NCBI RefSeq assembly: GCF_009769735.1
Contig: NZ_WSRO01000002.1
Coordinates: 3,484,001 to 3,548,000 of the forward strand
Direction of reading: 5' to 3'
DNA: 64,000 nucleotides
From: Streptomyces sp. BA2
GTDB lineage: Bacteria > Actinomycetota > Actinomycetes > Streptomycetales > Streptomycetaceae
The position numbers were made by a program, and so were the translations under genes. Below the pieces are notes generated by a model. That model had not been told where the DNA came from and ran no database searches. It worked only from the letters and a program-made list of their open reading frames with translations. The first letter of the stretch is position 1. Each line of letters begins with the position of its first letter. Below, one piece after another: positions 20,099 through 28,975 of this stretch.

Positions 20099-21346
20099 CT
20101 ACCAATTACCCCGCATACGCCGATACCCCTCCCCCAACCCCGCCAACTCCTCCCCCGTCAGCACATCCTCCACCCGCGCGAACCCCTCCGGAGCCCTCTC
20201 AGCCACAGCCCGCAGCACCTCATCCACCGGCATCGCCCGATTGGCAAGCGCCACGGCATTGGCGGGGCCCCACCGTTCCGCCTCGTAAGCGCGAAGCCCA
20301 CTCACCCGGTCCACCCCGGCAAGGGATACGCACCGCGCGAGCACCCGCGCGTCGAGCACCGCCTCCGAGCCCCCGCTCGACCCCACGGGGTACATGGGAT
20401 GAGCCGCGTCGCCCAGCAAGGTCACGGGACCGCGCCCCCACCAGGGGAGCGGGTCCCTGTCCACCATCGGGTACTCCAGGATCCGGCCCGTCGAACCGGT
20501 CGCGGCAAGCAGCGCGGGCACGTCCAGGTCCCCGATCCGCCACCCGGAGAAGTGCGGAAGGACGTCGGAGAGGCGGCCGGAGCGGTTCCAGTCCACGGGG
20601 CCCGGCGCTCCGTGGTGGTGGACCGGAAACCGCACCTCCGCCACCCAGTTGAGCAGCGCGCGCCCCCGCACCTCCGCCTCCCGCGAGATCGGGTAGACGA
20701 CGAGCTTCGCGGCCGCGTTGCTGCCCGCGAACGCCATCGTCCGGCCGCCGAACACCGGATCCCACTCGGTGACGCCCCGCCACATCCGGATGCCGTTCCA
20801 CAGCGGCGGCCCCTCCCCGGGATGCAGCCGGGCCCGCACCGCCGAGTACAGCCCGTCGGCTCCGATCAGGGCCCGCACCGGCACCGCGAACTCCCGCCCG
20901 CGCCGCACGTCCCGCAGGGTCACGCGCAGCGCCCCCGAGCCCTCCGGCTCCGCGTACCGCACGAACGCCGTACCGGTCTGGACGGCGTTCTCGCCGAGGC
21001 GGTCGCGCACGGCGTCGAGGAGGATCAGCTGCAGGGCGCCGCGGTGCAGGGAGTACTGCGGCCAGTGGTGACCGCGGGCGAGCCCCAGCGGTTCGCCCCA
21101 GATGTGGTTGCCGTGCCGGTCGAAGTGGATCGTCTCGGCGATCGGGACGGCCGTGGCGGCCAGTTCGGCGCCGAGGCCGAGATCCGTCAACTCCCGTACC
21201 GCGTGCGGGAGGAGGTTGATGCCGACCCCGACGGGCCGCAGCGCGTCCACCGCGTCGACGACCCGCACCCCGATGCCCGCCGCGTGCAGACTGAGGGCGG
21301 CTGTGAGCCCGCCGATCCCGGCTCCGGCGACGAGTACGTCGATCAT
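20099..21346 (-). CDS. FAD-dependent monooxygenase, PhzS-like flavin oxidoreductase
   Basis: 415-aa class A flavoprotein monooxygenase. The N-terminal Rossmann motif is GAGIGG (near residue 8), followed by an acidic end of strand two (VRVVDAVDALRPVGVGINL). The second FAD motif is LLGDAAHPMYPVGSSGGSEA, typical of PhzS and related flavin-dependent oxidoreductases. It likely uses NAD(P)H and oxygen to hydroxylate an aromatic or similar small molecule, unknown here. Start ATG 21346 has GAGGTG 7 bp upstream; a GTG three codons earlier is less well placed. Upstream lies a 9-bp tandem repeat. It is monocistronic and divergent from pepN copy 2. Confidence 0.85.
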   Translation of the reverse strand: MIDVLVAGAGIGGLTAALSLHAAGIGVRVVDAVDALRPVGVGINLLPHAVRELTDLGLGAELAATAVPIAETIHFDRHGNHIWGEPLGLARGHHWPQYSLHRGALQLILLDAVRDRLGENAVQTGTAFVRYAEPEGSGALRVTLRDVRRGREFAVPVRALIGADGLYSAVRARLHPGEGPPLWNGIRMWRGVTEWDPVFGGRTMAFAGSNAAAKLVVYPISREAEVRGRALLNWVAEVRFPVHHHGAPGPVDWNRSGRLSDVLPHFSGWRIGDLDVPALLAATGSTGRILEYPMVDRDPLPWWGRGPVTLLGDAAHPMYPVGSSGGSEAVLDARVLARCVSLAGVDRVSGLRAYEAERWGPANAVALANRAMPVDEVLRAVAERAPEGFARVEDVLTGEELAGLGEGYRRMRGNW

Positions 21347-21379
21347 GGGGCGCACCTCGCGCCGGGCAATCCCAGTAGT

Positions 21380-21424
21380 CGCGCTGATCGCACTGATCGC
21401 GCTGATCGCGGTAATCGCAGTGGT
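21380..21424. repeat. Five-unit 9-bp tandem repeat
   Basis: Units are cgcgctgat, cgcactgat, cgcgctgat, cgcggtaat, cgcagtggt. The array lies 34 bp before the flavin monooxygenase start, within its 5' region, so unit-number change could alter expression. Confidence 0.8.
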
Positions 21425-21609
21425 CGTCGGAGTCCCATGAACGCTCCCCCCGGGGCGTTAGTCGACGCGCGGATGGTAGCGGCACGGCAGCCCTCGAACA
21501 ATGCCGCGCGGCGGCCCACCGACCATGCCCGGACACGTACGCGGACCCACGTGGAAGGATGGCCGGAAACGCCACAAGTCGCACCTGACGTTCCTGAGGA
21601 GATGACCGC

Positions 21610-24177
21610 GTGCCCGGCACCAATCTGACCCGCGAAGAGGCGCAGCAGCGGGCGAAGCTGCTCACCGTTGACTCGTACGAGATCGAGCTCGACCTCTCCG
21701 GCGCGCAAGAGGGCGGCACCTACCGGTCGGTGACCACCGTGCGCTTCGACTCCGCGGAGGCGGGCGCCGAGACGTTCATCGACCTGGTCGCCCCGGCGGT
21801 CCACGAGGCCGTCCTGAACGGGCACTCGCTGGACGTGGCCGCCGTCTTCCGTGACTCGCGCATCGCGCTGAAGCACCTGGAGGCGGGCCCGAACGAGCTG
21901 AAGGTGGTCGCCGACTGCGACTACACCAACACGGGTGAGGGTCTGCACCGGTTCGTCGACCCCGTCGACCAACAGGCCTATCTCTACACGCAGTTCGAGG
22001 TCCCGGACGCCCGCCGCGTCTTCGCCTCGTTCGAGCAGCCCGATCTCAAGGCGACGTTCCAGTTCACCGTGAAGGCGCCGTCCGGCTGGACGGTCATCTC
22101 GAATTCGCCGACCCCGGAGCCCAGCGGTGACGTCTGGGTCTTCGAGCCCACGCCGCGCATGTCGACGTACATCACGGCGCTCATCGTCGGTCCGTATCAC
22201 TCGGTCCACAGTTCGTACGAGGGTCCTGGCGGCCAGTCGGTTCCGCTCGGCATCTACTGCCGTCCCTCGCTCGCCGAGTTCCTCGACTCGGACGCGATCT
22301 TCGAGGTCACGCGGCAGGGCTTCGACTGGTTCCAGGAGAAGTTCGACTACGCGTACCCCTTCGCCAAGTACGACCAGCTCTTCGTGCCGGAGTTCAACGC
22401 GGGCGCGATGGAGAACGCGGGCGCGGTGACCATCCGCGACCAGTACGTGTTCCGTTCGAAGGTGACGGACGCGGCGTACGAGACGCGCGCGGAAACCATC
22501 CTCCACGAGCTGGCCCACATGTGGTTCGGCGACCTGGTGACGATGGAGTGGTGGAACGACCTCTGGCTGAACGAGTCGTTCGCCACGTACACGTCCATCG
22601 CCTGCCAGGCGTACGCGGAGAACTCGCGCTGGCCGCACTCCTGGACGACGTTCGCCAACTCCATGAAGACGTGGGCGTACCGCCAGGACCAGCTGCCCTC
22701 GACGCACCCGATCATGGCGGACATCCGCGACCTCGACGACGTCCTGGTCAACTTCGACGGCATCACGTACGCCAAGGGCGCGTCGGTGCTGAAGCAGTTG
22801 GTCGCGTACGTCGGCATGGACGAGTTCTTCCGGGGCGTGCAGGCGTACTTCAAGGCGCACGCGTTCGGCAACACGCGCCTGTCCGACCTGCTCGGCGCGC
22901 TTGAGGAGACCAGCGGGCGCGATCTGAAGACCTGGTCGAAGAAGTGGCTGGAGACGGCGGGCATCAACGTCCTGCGTCCGGTGGTGGACGTCGACACGAC
23001 GGGCAAGATCACGTCGTTCGCGGTCAAGCAGGAGGCGCCGGCGCTCCCGGCGGGCGCGAAGGGTGAGCCGACACTGCGCCCCCACCGGATCGCGATCGGC
23101 CTGTACGACCTCGACGAGGCGAGCGGCAAGCTGCTGCGCACGGACCGCGTGGAGCTGGACGTGGACGGCGAACTGACGGCGGTGGACGCGCTGTTGGGCC
23201 GGGAGCGCCCGGCGGTGATCCTCCTGAACGACGACGACCTCTCGTACGCGAAGGTCCGCATGGACGCGGAGTCGCTCGCGTTCGTGACGGAGCACATCGG
23301 TGACTTCGAGGCGTCGCTGCCGCGCGCGCTTTCGTGGGCGTCGGCGTGGGACATGACTCGGGACGCGGAGTTGCCGACGCGGGAGTACCTGTCCCTCGTC
23401 CTGTCCGGCATCGGCAAGGAGTCGGACATCGGGGTCGTCCAGTCCCTGCACCGTCAGGTGAAGCTGGCCCTTGAGCTGTACGCGGCGCCGTCCGGGCGCG
23501 ACGAGGCGCTCACCCGCTGGACGGAGGCGACGCTCTCGCACCTCCGGGCGGCGGAGCCGGGCAGCGACCACCAGCTGGCGTGGGCGCGGGCGTTCGCGGC
23601 CACGGCGCGCACGGAGGAGCAGCTGACGCTCCTGGAGGAACTCGTCTCGGCCAAGCAGTCGATCAACGGTCTCGCGGTGGACACGGAGCTGCGCTGGGCC
23701 TTCGTGCACCGGCTCGCGGCGACGGGCAGGCTCGACGAGGCCGGGATCACGGCGGAGCTGGACCGCGACAAGACGGCCGCGGGCGAGCGGCACGCGGCGG
23801 CGGCTCGGGCGGCGCGGCCCACGCCGGAGGCCAAGGCGGAGGCGTGGGCGTCCGTGGTCGACTCGGACAAACTCCCGAACGCCATCCAGGAGTCCGTGAT
23901 CAGCGGCTTCGTCCAGACGGACCAGCGTGAACTCCTCGCCCCGTACACGGAGAAGTTCTTCGCGGCGGTCAAGGGGGCGTGGGACTCGCGTTCGCACGAG
24001 ATGGCGCAGCAGATCGCGGTGGGCCTGTACCCGTCGCTCCAGATCTCCCAGGCCACGCTGGACACGACGGACGCGTGGCTGTCCTCGGCATCCCCGTCAC
24101 CGGCCCTGCGCCGCCTGATCACGGAGTCCCGGGCAGGCGTCGAACGGGCCCTGCGGGCCCAGGCGGCGGACGCGTAG
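21610..24177 (+). CDS. pepN: Aminopeptidase N, M1 family (copy 2)
   Basis: 855-aa zinc aminopeptidase, the canonical PepN of the pair. GAMENAGAVT is the exopeptidase motif. The zinc ligands are H299, H303 (HELAH) and E322 in NESFAT, which is the standard M1 sequence. The C-terminal ERAP1-like helical domain is complete, ending RALRAQAADA. GTG 21610 lies 8 bp after GAGGAG. It is highly similar along its length to copy 1 at 0.8 kb, indicating an old duplication. It probably processes peptides in the cytosol. A strong hairpin follows. Confidence 0.96.
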   Translation: MPGTNLTREEAQQRAKLLTVDSYEIELDLSGAQEGGTYRSVTTVRFDSAEAGAETFIDLVAPAVHEAVLNGHSLDVAAVFRDSRIALKHLEAGPNELKVVADCDYTNTGEGLHRFVDPVDQQAYLYTQFEVPDARRVFASFEQPDLKATFQFTVKAPSGWTVISNSPTPEPSGDVWVFEPTPRMSTYITALIVGPYHSVHSSYEGPGGQSVPLGIYCRPSLAEFLDSDAIFEVTRQGFDWFQEKFDYAYPFAKYDQLFVPEFNAGAMENAGAVTIRDQYVFRSKVTDAAYETRAETILHELAHMWFGDLVTMEWWNDLWLNESFATYTSIACQAYAENSRWPHSWTTFANSMKTWAYRQDQLPSTHPIMADIRDLDDVLVNFDGITYAKGASVLKQLVAYVGMDEFFRGVQAYFKAHAFGNTRLSDLLGALEETSGRDLKTWSKKWLETAGINVLRPVVDVDTTGKITSFAVKQEAPALPAGAKGEPTLRPHRIAIGLYDLDEASGKLLRTDRVELDVDGELTAVDALLGRERPAVILLNDDDLSYAKVRMDAESLAFVTEHIGDFEASLPRALSWASAWDMTRDAELPTREYLSLVLSGIGKESDIGVVQSLHRQVKLALELYAAPSGRDEALTRWTEATLSHLRAAEPGSDHQLAWARAFAATARTEEQLTLLEELVSAKQSINGLAVDTELRWAFVHRLAATGRLDEAGITAELDRDKTAAGERHAAAARAARPTPEAKAEAWASVVDSDKLPNAIQESVISGFVQTDQRELLAPYTEKFFAAVKGAWDSRSHEMAQQIAVGLYPSLQISQATLDTTDAWLSSASPSPALRRLITESRAGVERALRAQAADA

Positions 24178-24228
24178 CTCCGCGGCCTGCCTCAGCGAGC
24201 GGGCCTGCCGAGCGCACAGCAGACCAGA

Positions 24229-24254
24229 GGCCCTGACGGGTAACCGTCAGGGCC
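24229..24254. terminator. Bidirectional terminator after pepN copy 2
   Basis: Perfect 11-bp stem GGCCCTGACGG / CCGTCAGGGCC with a 4-nt loop, followed by TTTGGCTTTT. It separates convergent pepN and the ABC ATPase. Confidence 0.9.
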
Positions 24255-24264
24255 TTTGGCTTTT

Positions 24265-25011
24265 CTACCTGGCGGAAATGGCGTGAGTGGAGATGGCGGT
24301 GTACGCCGCTTCGGCCTGTCGACCCGCAGGGGTCTGGGCGGGGGCATGATCGAGGAAGTCCCGGGTGGTGCCGGTAAAGGTGATGAAGCCTTCGGTGAGG
24401 ACAGTGACATGGTCAGCCTCTTCGGCAAGGTCGGCGACGTCGTGGGTGGACATCAGCACCTGTACCTCGTCGGTGGCCAGGCGGAGGATCAGATCGCGGA
24501 AGACGCGGCGCTGGGTGGGGTCCATGCCGGCGGTTGGTTCGTCAAGGAGCAGAACGCGGGCGTCGTGGACGAGGGCGGAGGCCACGCCGACACGCCGCAG
24601 CTGACCGCCGGAGAGCTGCTTGGTCTTCATGCCGGCGCGTTCTTTCATCTGTACCCGGTCCAGGGCGGTGGCCGCCGCATCCCAGGCATCTGTGCGGTTC
24701 ATGCCTTTGAGCCAGCCGGTGTAGGCGACTTGTTCGCGGGCGGTGAGGCCGGTCATCGCGGTGATGCTCTGGGGCATCCAGGCGACCTTGGTGCGGTACT
24801 CCCGGGTCGTCGAGGACAGTCGGCCCAGGCGTACCGCGCCGCTGGCGGGCTGGTTGACGCCGGCGGCGAGCTTGAGCAGCGTGGATTTTCCGGCGCCGTT
24901 GGGGCCGAGCAGGACGGTGAAGCCGTGCGGGGTGGTGTAGGTGAGCTGGTCGAGGACGCGGGGTTTGTTGCGGCCGTAGGAGTAGGACACGGCATGGAGC
25001 TCAACGGGCAT
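24265..25011 (-). CDS. ABC transporter ATP-binding protein
   Basis: 248-aa ATPase with Walker A GPNGAGKST (36-44), a Q-loop PQS, signature LSGGQ, Walker B VLLLDEPTAGMD and H-loop STHD. The domain order and length fit the DrrA/CcmA type of exporter ATPases that pair with separate membrane proteins. It is the last gene of a minus-strand cluster following two integral membrane proteins (15 bp after the 194-aa gene), which are its probable permease partners. The transported substrate is unknown; the secreted protein encoded just upstream is one candidate client. Confidence 0.92.
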   Translation of the reverse strand: MPVELHAVSYSYGRNKPRVLDQLTYTTPHGFTVLLGPNGAGKSTLLKLAAGVNQPASGAVRLGRLSSTTREYRTKVAWMPQSITAMTGLTAREQVAYTGWLKGMNRTDAWDAAATALDRVQMKERAGMKTKQLSGGQLRRVGVASALVHDARVLLLDEPTAGMDPTQRRVFRDLILRLATDEVQVLMSTHDVADLAEEADHVTVLTEGFITFTGTTRDFLDHAPAQTPAGRQAEAAYTAISTHAISAR

Positions 25012-25026
25012 GGGCGGGACGGCCTT

Positions 25027-25611
25027 TCACATGGTGCGGCGTATGCGGGCCTGGGCGATGAGGCCGCCGAGGAAGACGATCAGGCAGACGATGGAGGCAG
25101 GGAGGCTGGGCGGGGCGTGCAGGGTCACGGCCCAGGGCCAGGGGCGGTGGTAGTCGGAGTGACCGAGGAACATGATGGCGAACACCCATCCGACCGGCGC
25201 CACTGTGGCGGCCTTGGGGTGTACGGCTTCGGCGAGCAGCATGAGGCCGGTGAGGAAGGCGGTGTTACGGCCGACCGTGGCGGCTTCGTCGGAACCTGCC
25301 ACGGCGCCGATGGCCACTCCGGCCACTGCCACGGCAGATACGCACGTCAGGACTGCGAGCATGTCAAGGCGGCGCAGGTTTCGGGTGGCCACTACTTCGG
25401 CCTCGTCAAGACGCTGGGTGAGGCAGTGGGCGAGAGTGGAGGTGACCAGGAGGGGGATGAGCTGCATGAGGAAGACCTGGTTGGCGCCGGCGGTCAGCAT
25501 GCCGGGCAGCTCAATGGCCCGGTCATGCGCGAGAGCGACGATGAGGATGCATGCCGCGGTGCCGGGCAGAAGCACGGGGAGCAGGCGGCGGGCCTTGATC
25601 CACCAGATCAC
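25027..25611 (-). CDS. Integral membrane protein of ABC cluster
   Basis: 194-aa hydrophobic protein with about five to six predicted membrane helices (LLPVLLPGTAACILIVALAH near the N-terminus; ASIVCLIVFLGGLIAQARIR at the end). No family motif is recognised. Its start overlaps the stop of the 460-aa gene by 4 bp (ATGA), and the ATPase follows 15 bp later, so it is most likely half of the membrane part of this transporter. The DNA appears somewhat less G+C rich than the flanks. Confidence 0.75.
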   Translation of the reverse strand: MIWWIKARRLLPVLLPGTAACILIVALAHDRAIELPGMLTAGANQVFLMQLIPLLVTSTLAHCLTQRLDEAEVVATRNLRRLDMLAVLTCVSAVAVAGVAIGAVAGSDEAATVGRNTAFLTGLMLLAEAVHPKAATVAPVGWVFAIMFLGHSDYHRPWPWAVTLHAPPSLPASIVCLIVFLGGLIAQARIRRTM

Positions 25612-26990
25612 GACTTGGTCCCCTGGTCAGCGAGGCTGCAGGCCTTGGCCTGCTCTTCGTGGAACCAGGCAGTCTGCTGCTTGGCAGTGAGCTTCAAGGC
25701 GTCGTCGGTGCGTTGCGTGACCTTGTTCAGGACCTGGCGGGGGTTCTGGAATGCTCCGCCGTACTCGCCTCTGCGCCATGCCAGATAAGGCCGGTCTGCG
25801 TCGATGACCGCGGCGGCCCAGAGCATGGCTGCGTCGTGGTTGACGACGTAGTCGGCCGAGGGCGCGGACTCGAAGGAGGAGGGGAAGGCGCAGGGGAAGG
25901 TGACGCTGTTGCGCAGGACGGCGTACCGGATGGCGGTCATGCCGCCCCCCGCCTGTCCGGCCTGCCGGGAGAGCGGGAGCCACCAGGTGGTGTTCGACGA
26001 GGCTTTGCGGTCTCGGCCGTTGAGGAGGCTGTCGGACACGGTGGCGGGCATGCGCACCTTGACTCCTGCGGCACGGAGCTTGGCCGTCGACGTCACGATC
26101 TGCTGGCGTACCTGGTCGAGTTTCTCCACCGCGCCGCCGGCCTCGGCCATGCACACCCGCGGTGCGCTGCCGGTGCAGCGCGCTGGGGCGTGATGGGAGG
26201 TGACGGGGCCGTCCGCGATGGCCCAGCCTCCTGCGGCATGGGCGCACGTGGTCATGAGCGCCACGGCTGCCACGGCGGCGCCGCCGCGTATCGCCCACCG
26301 GCCTTGTCCTGCCGTACGAATCCACCACGCTCCCGCCACCGCTGCCAGCGCGGCGATGAAGAGGAAGGGAGCAACCAGCGTGGCGGCGCCGTATTCCTCG
26401 CCGAATCCGAGGGAGGTGTCCGGCTGACCCGAGACGTGCCGGGGCCACGTCGGGGCGTCGTACTTCACGGTCTCGACGATCACGTAGAACACGGCGACGG
26501 CAGACAACGGTGCGCTGATCATGCGGGGAGTGAGGTGTCCGAGGGCACAGCCGATCACCGTGTACGCGCACACGTTGCCCATGGCCATGATCAGCGGCGC
26601 CAAGGCGGCCGGGGTCGGCATGAGCCGGGTCTCGATCAGGCGCATCACCACCGGCAGCACGAGCACCAGCCAGCCCGCGGCGACTACAGGTGCCAGCATG
26701 TGGGCGGCCACGCGATAGCGGGATCGGCCGGGGGCGAGTTGCCACACCCCGTCCCGCTTCAACCGCCCGCCCTCCCACACGGCGAGCCCGAGGGTGATGG
26801 CGTAGGCGAACGCGTAGAAGTAGGACAGCGCCACTTCGACCTGTTCGGGTGCCCAGAGCGGGCCGTTGACGACTTCCTGGTAGGAGTCTTCGAAGTGCAG
26901 GGCGTAGAAGTAGTAGAAGCCGATGATCCCGAGCCAGATCGGCGCGGTCCACACGGCTGGGGTGGTGCGTAGTCGGGTGCGAAGGTTCAA
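25608..26990 (-). CDS. Membrane protein with C-terminal extracytoplasmic domain, ABC cluster
   Basis: 460-aa protein. The first ~270 residues hold about six membrane helices (APIWLGIIGFYYFYALHF, MLAPVVAAGWLVLVLPVVM, LVAPFLFIAALAAVAGAWWI). The remaining ~190 residues are soluble and probably outside, with cysteines in CTGSAPRVCMAEAGG and TFPCAFPSS. No known domain was recognised. It begins a probable three-gene operon with the 194-aa membrane protein and ATPase. A fused outer domain could bind substrate or sense the secreted protein encoded 90 bp upstream. Function is unknown. Confidence 0.75.
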   Translation of the reverse strand: MNLRTRLRTTPAVWTAPIWLGIIGFYYFYALHFEDSYQEVVNGPLWAPEQVEVALSYFYAFAYAITLGLAVWEGGRLKRDGVWQLAPGRSRYRVAAHMLAPVVAAGWLVLVLPVVMRLIETRLMPTPAALAPLIMAMGNVCAYTVIGCALGHLTPRMISAPLSAVAVFYVIVETVKYDAPTWPRHVSGQPDTSLGFGEEYGAATLVAPFLFIAALAAVAGAWWIRTAGQGRWAIRGGAAVAAVALMTTCAHAAGGWAIADGPVTSHHAPARCTGSAPRVCMAEAGGAVEKLDQVRQQIVTSTAKLRAAGVKVRMPATVSDSLLNGRDRKASSNTTWWLPLSRQAGQAGGGMTAIRYAVLRNSVTFPCAFPSSFESAPSADYVVNHDAAMLWAAAVIDADRPYLAWRRGEYGGAFQNPRQVLNKVTQRTDDALKLTAKQQTAWFHEEQAKACSLADQGTKS

Positions 26991-27023
26991 GGGAACGAGG
27001 CCGCTCTGTGAAGAAATGGGGGA

Positions 27024-27054
27024 AGCCGGGAAGCGCGTGGGGCGCTTCCCGGCT
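27024..27054 (-). terminator. Terminator or attenuator hairpin ahead of ABC operon
   Basis: Perfect 13-bp stem AGCCGGGAAGCGC / GCGCTTCCCGGCT with a 5-nt loop. It lies after the secreted-protein stop and before the ABC membrane gene, both read leftward. It either ends the first gene or partially attenuates read-through into the transporter. Confidence 0.75.
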
Positions 27055-27079
27055 CTGTGTCACGCCACTTCAGCCGTGA

Positions 27080-27658
27080 CTAGTCGGCCTTCGAGGTGTC
27101 GACGTAGACCTTCTGCACCTTCAGGGAGGTCCGGCTGTGCTCGGAGTCGTTGTGCTTCGGGATGGTGAAGTAGCGGTTGTCGCCGTTGGAGACGTGCGTG
27201 TCCCACTCACCCCTTGAGGTCTTGCCCGAGCCCTCGAAGCAGTTCGTGAAGCGCTTCGAGCCCAGGCTCTTGTCCAGGCTGAACGGGATGGCCTGATGCA
27301 GCTGGACGTGCAGGGACTTATCCGCTGCGCCGCTCAGGGTGCAGTTGGTGAACTTGATCTCGGTGTAGTCGTTGTCAGACCAGTGACTGGATTCATGGCT
27401 GCCGGGGAGCCAGCCGCCGATGCTGCTGCTGAAGTTCCGAGGTTGGATTTCACCGTTGTCGGAAGAGGGCAGTTCGAACAAGCCCTCCTCGTCGAGGCTG
27501 ACGGTGCTCGCGTCGTCGGTGATGTCGACGCTGCCACCGGCAGGGTCGGTGTCGTCGGCGGTGGCAACTGAGGTGAGCAGTGTGGTCGCTGCGAGGGCGC
27601 TCACGAGAACTGCGGAGGTGCGGGCGAGTACGCGACGTCTGGGCGTAGCGGTAGTCAT
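27080..27658 (-). CDS. Small secreted protein of unknown function
   Basis: 192-aa exported protein. A signal peptide (TPRRRVLARTSAVLVSALAA followed by a VATAD cleavage region) leads to a ~155-residue polar mature chain. Two matching FTNC motifs (IKFTNCTLSG and KRFTNCFEGS) probably form a disulfide. The C-terminus (SLKVQKVYVDTSKAD) looks like beta structure. No family is recognised. ATG 27658 has GAGGGGGA 11 bp upstream. A GTG at 27697, with GGGAG at good spacing, would add 13 residues and is a real alternative. It lies directly upstream of the ABC membrane operon on the same strand, separated by a hairpin, which suggests a functional link. Confidence 0.75.
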   Translation of the reverse strand: MTTATPRRRVLARTSAVLVSALAATTLLTSVATADDTDPAGGSVDITDDASTVSLDEEGLFELPSSDNGEIQPRNFSSSIGGWLPGSHESSHWSDNDYTEIKFTNCTLSGAADKSLHVQLHQAIPFSLDKSLGSKRFTNCFEGSGKTSRGEWDTHVSNGDNRYFTIPKHNDSEHSRTSLKVQKVYVDTSKAD

Positions 27659-28001
27659 GGTGTTAGAAGTCCCCCTCAAGGTAATGGCCTTGGGCACGGT
27701 GGAACTCCCACTCGGTGCGGTGATGATCCTGTGCCCGTTCGGTGAAGATCACTCAACCAGAAGGTGTCATCACCCGATGTGATGGAGGCCATGCTTCCGC
27801 ACCAGTCGCAATCTATGGCTGATACACGTTTGCAAGATGACTCGAAATGCCTGACTCTTCCCGCTCTCCCTCAGGCCAACTCGAAAACGCCCGGTACGCA
27901 CACCCACACCCTCCCCCTCACTCAGTCCGAGCCGACCGCTCGCCGAGGCAGCCCGCTCGTCGGGCGTCCGACCACCCCGAGGACGAGCCGGTGTGGATGT
28001 A
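27659..28001. other. Noncoding stretch upstream of the secreted-protein gene
   Basis: About 340 bases with no convincing gene; the plus-strand ORFs here are antisense shadows of the LysR gene. It must hold the promoter of the secreted protein. An inverted repeat CATCAC-5-GTGATG at 27768-27784 is a possible operator. The base composition is less G+C rich than the surroundings. Confidence 0.5.
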
Positions 28002-28922
28002 CTACGGCAAATCCGCCCCCCGCAGGGAAACCGCCCCCCGAAGTGCCGACAAGACCCTGCTGACCCCCGCGCCGCCCGCCGCCCCCCGGCGAACCGCCGC
28101 CACCACATGGCGGCGGGGGCGGTCGGCGGACAGTTCCCGCATCACCACCCCGTCACGGCGGACCGCCGCCATCCGCGGGACCAGGGCGACCCCCATCCCC
28201 GCCTCCACCATCGCCAGGATCGCCGTCCAGCCGGAGGCGGAATGTGCCTGCTCGGGTGTGAACCCCGCCCCCTCGCACGCCGCCCGCGTGATCTCCGACC
28301 AGGGGCCGCTGCCCCCGAAGATCCACGGCTCCCCCGCCAGATCCGCCAGCCGCAGTCCCTCTACCGCCGCCAGCGGATGATCGCCCGGCAGTGCCACGTC
28401 CAGCGGGTCCGCGAGGAGCGACTCCCGCGTGAAGCGCGTGTCCGCGTCCGCCGCGGCCGGCGCCGTCACCGCCAAGGAGAGCGCCACGTCCACCTCCCCC
28501 GCGGCCAGCAACTCGTACGCCTCCGCCGCCTCCACCTCACGTACCCGCACCGAGATTCCCGGCGCCGTCTCCCGTAGGGCCCGCACCGCGGGTACGACCA
28601 GCGCGGGGACCGCCGTGGAGAAGGCCCCGACCCGCACCTCCCCCGCCTCACCCTGCGCGTACGCCGCCAACTCCGCGTCCGCGAGCTCCAGTTGGGCGAA
28701 GACCGCCTCCGCGTGCCGGAGGACGAGGTGCGCCGCGTCCGTGAGGCGCACTCGCCGCCCGTGTGCCTCCAGGAGCGGCACGCCCAGCTGCTTGGCGAGG
28801 TTGGACAGCTGCTGCGACACCGCCGACGGCGTCATCCGCAGCGCCTGCGCCGTCGCGGTCACCGTGCCCCGCTCGCTCAACGTACGCAGGATCTGCAGCT
28901 TCTTGATGTCCCACTCGCTCAT
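28002..28922 (-). CDS. LysR-family transcriptional regulator
   Basis: 306-aa regulator. N-terminal HTH: LQILRTLSERGTVTATAQAL and MTPSAVSQQLSNLAKQLGVP. The effector-binding domain starts near residue 90 (GEVRVGAFSTAVPALVVPAV) and includes GMGVALVPRMA. Start ATG 28922 encodes MSEWDIKKLQ. It lies 53 bp downstream of the EamA transporter gene on the same strand rather than divergently, so it is either co-transcribed with it or has its own promoter in that gap. The ligand is unknown. Confidence 0.9.
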   Translation of the reverse strand: MSEWDIKKLQILRTLSERGTVTATAQALRMTPSAVSQQLSNLAKQLGVPLLEAHGRRVRLTDAAHLVLRHAEAVFAQLELADAELAAYAQGEAGEVRVGAFSTAVPALVVPAVRALRETAPGISVRVREVEAAEAYELLAAGEVDVALSLAVTAPAAADADTRFTRESLLADPLDVALPGDHPLAAVEGLRLADLAGEPWIFGGSGPWSEITRAACEGAGFTPEQAHSASGWTAILAMVEAGMGVALVPRMAAVRRDGVVMRELSADRPRRHVVAAVRRGAAGGAGVSRVLSALRGAVSLRGADLP

Positions 28923-28975
28923 GGAGTCAACGTACCGACTGGTCACGAGAGGTGATCCCACCGGACGCGCCCCCC

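Noticed and set aside
21343..23997. 884-aa minus-strand ORF opposite pepN copy 2
   Set aside because: It is a shadow of the M1 peptidase and its apparent start lies inside the neighbouring gene's 5' region.
26990..28001. Prophage or insertion sequence origin of the lower-G+C block
   Set aside because: No integrase, transposase, terminal inverted repeats or tRNA attachment site was seen.
27764..28577. Plus-strand ORFs of 99, 177 and 194 aa
   Set aside because: They run antisense into the well-supported LysR gene and have no motif.
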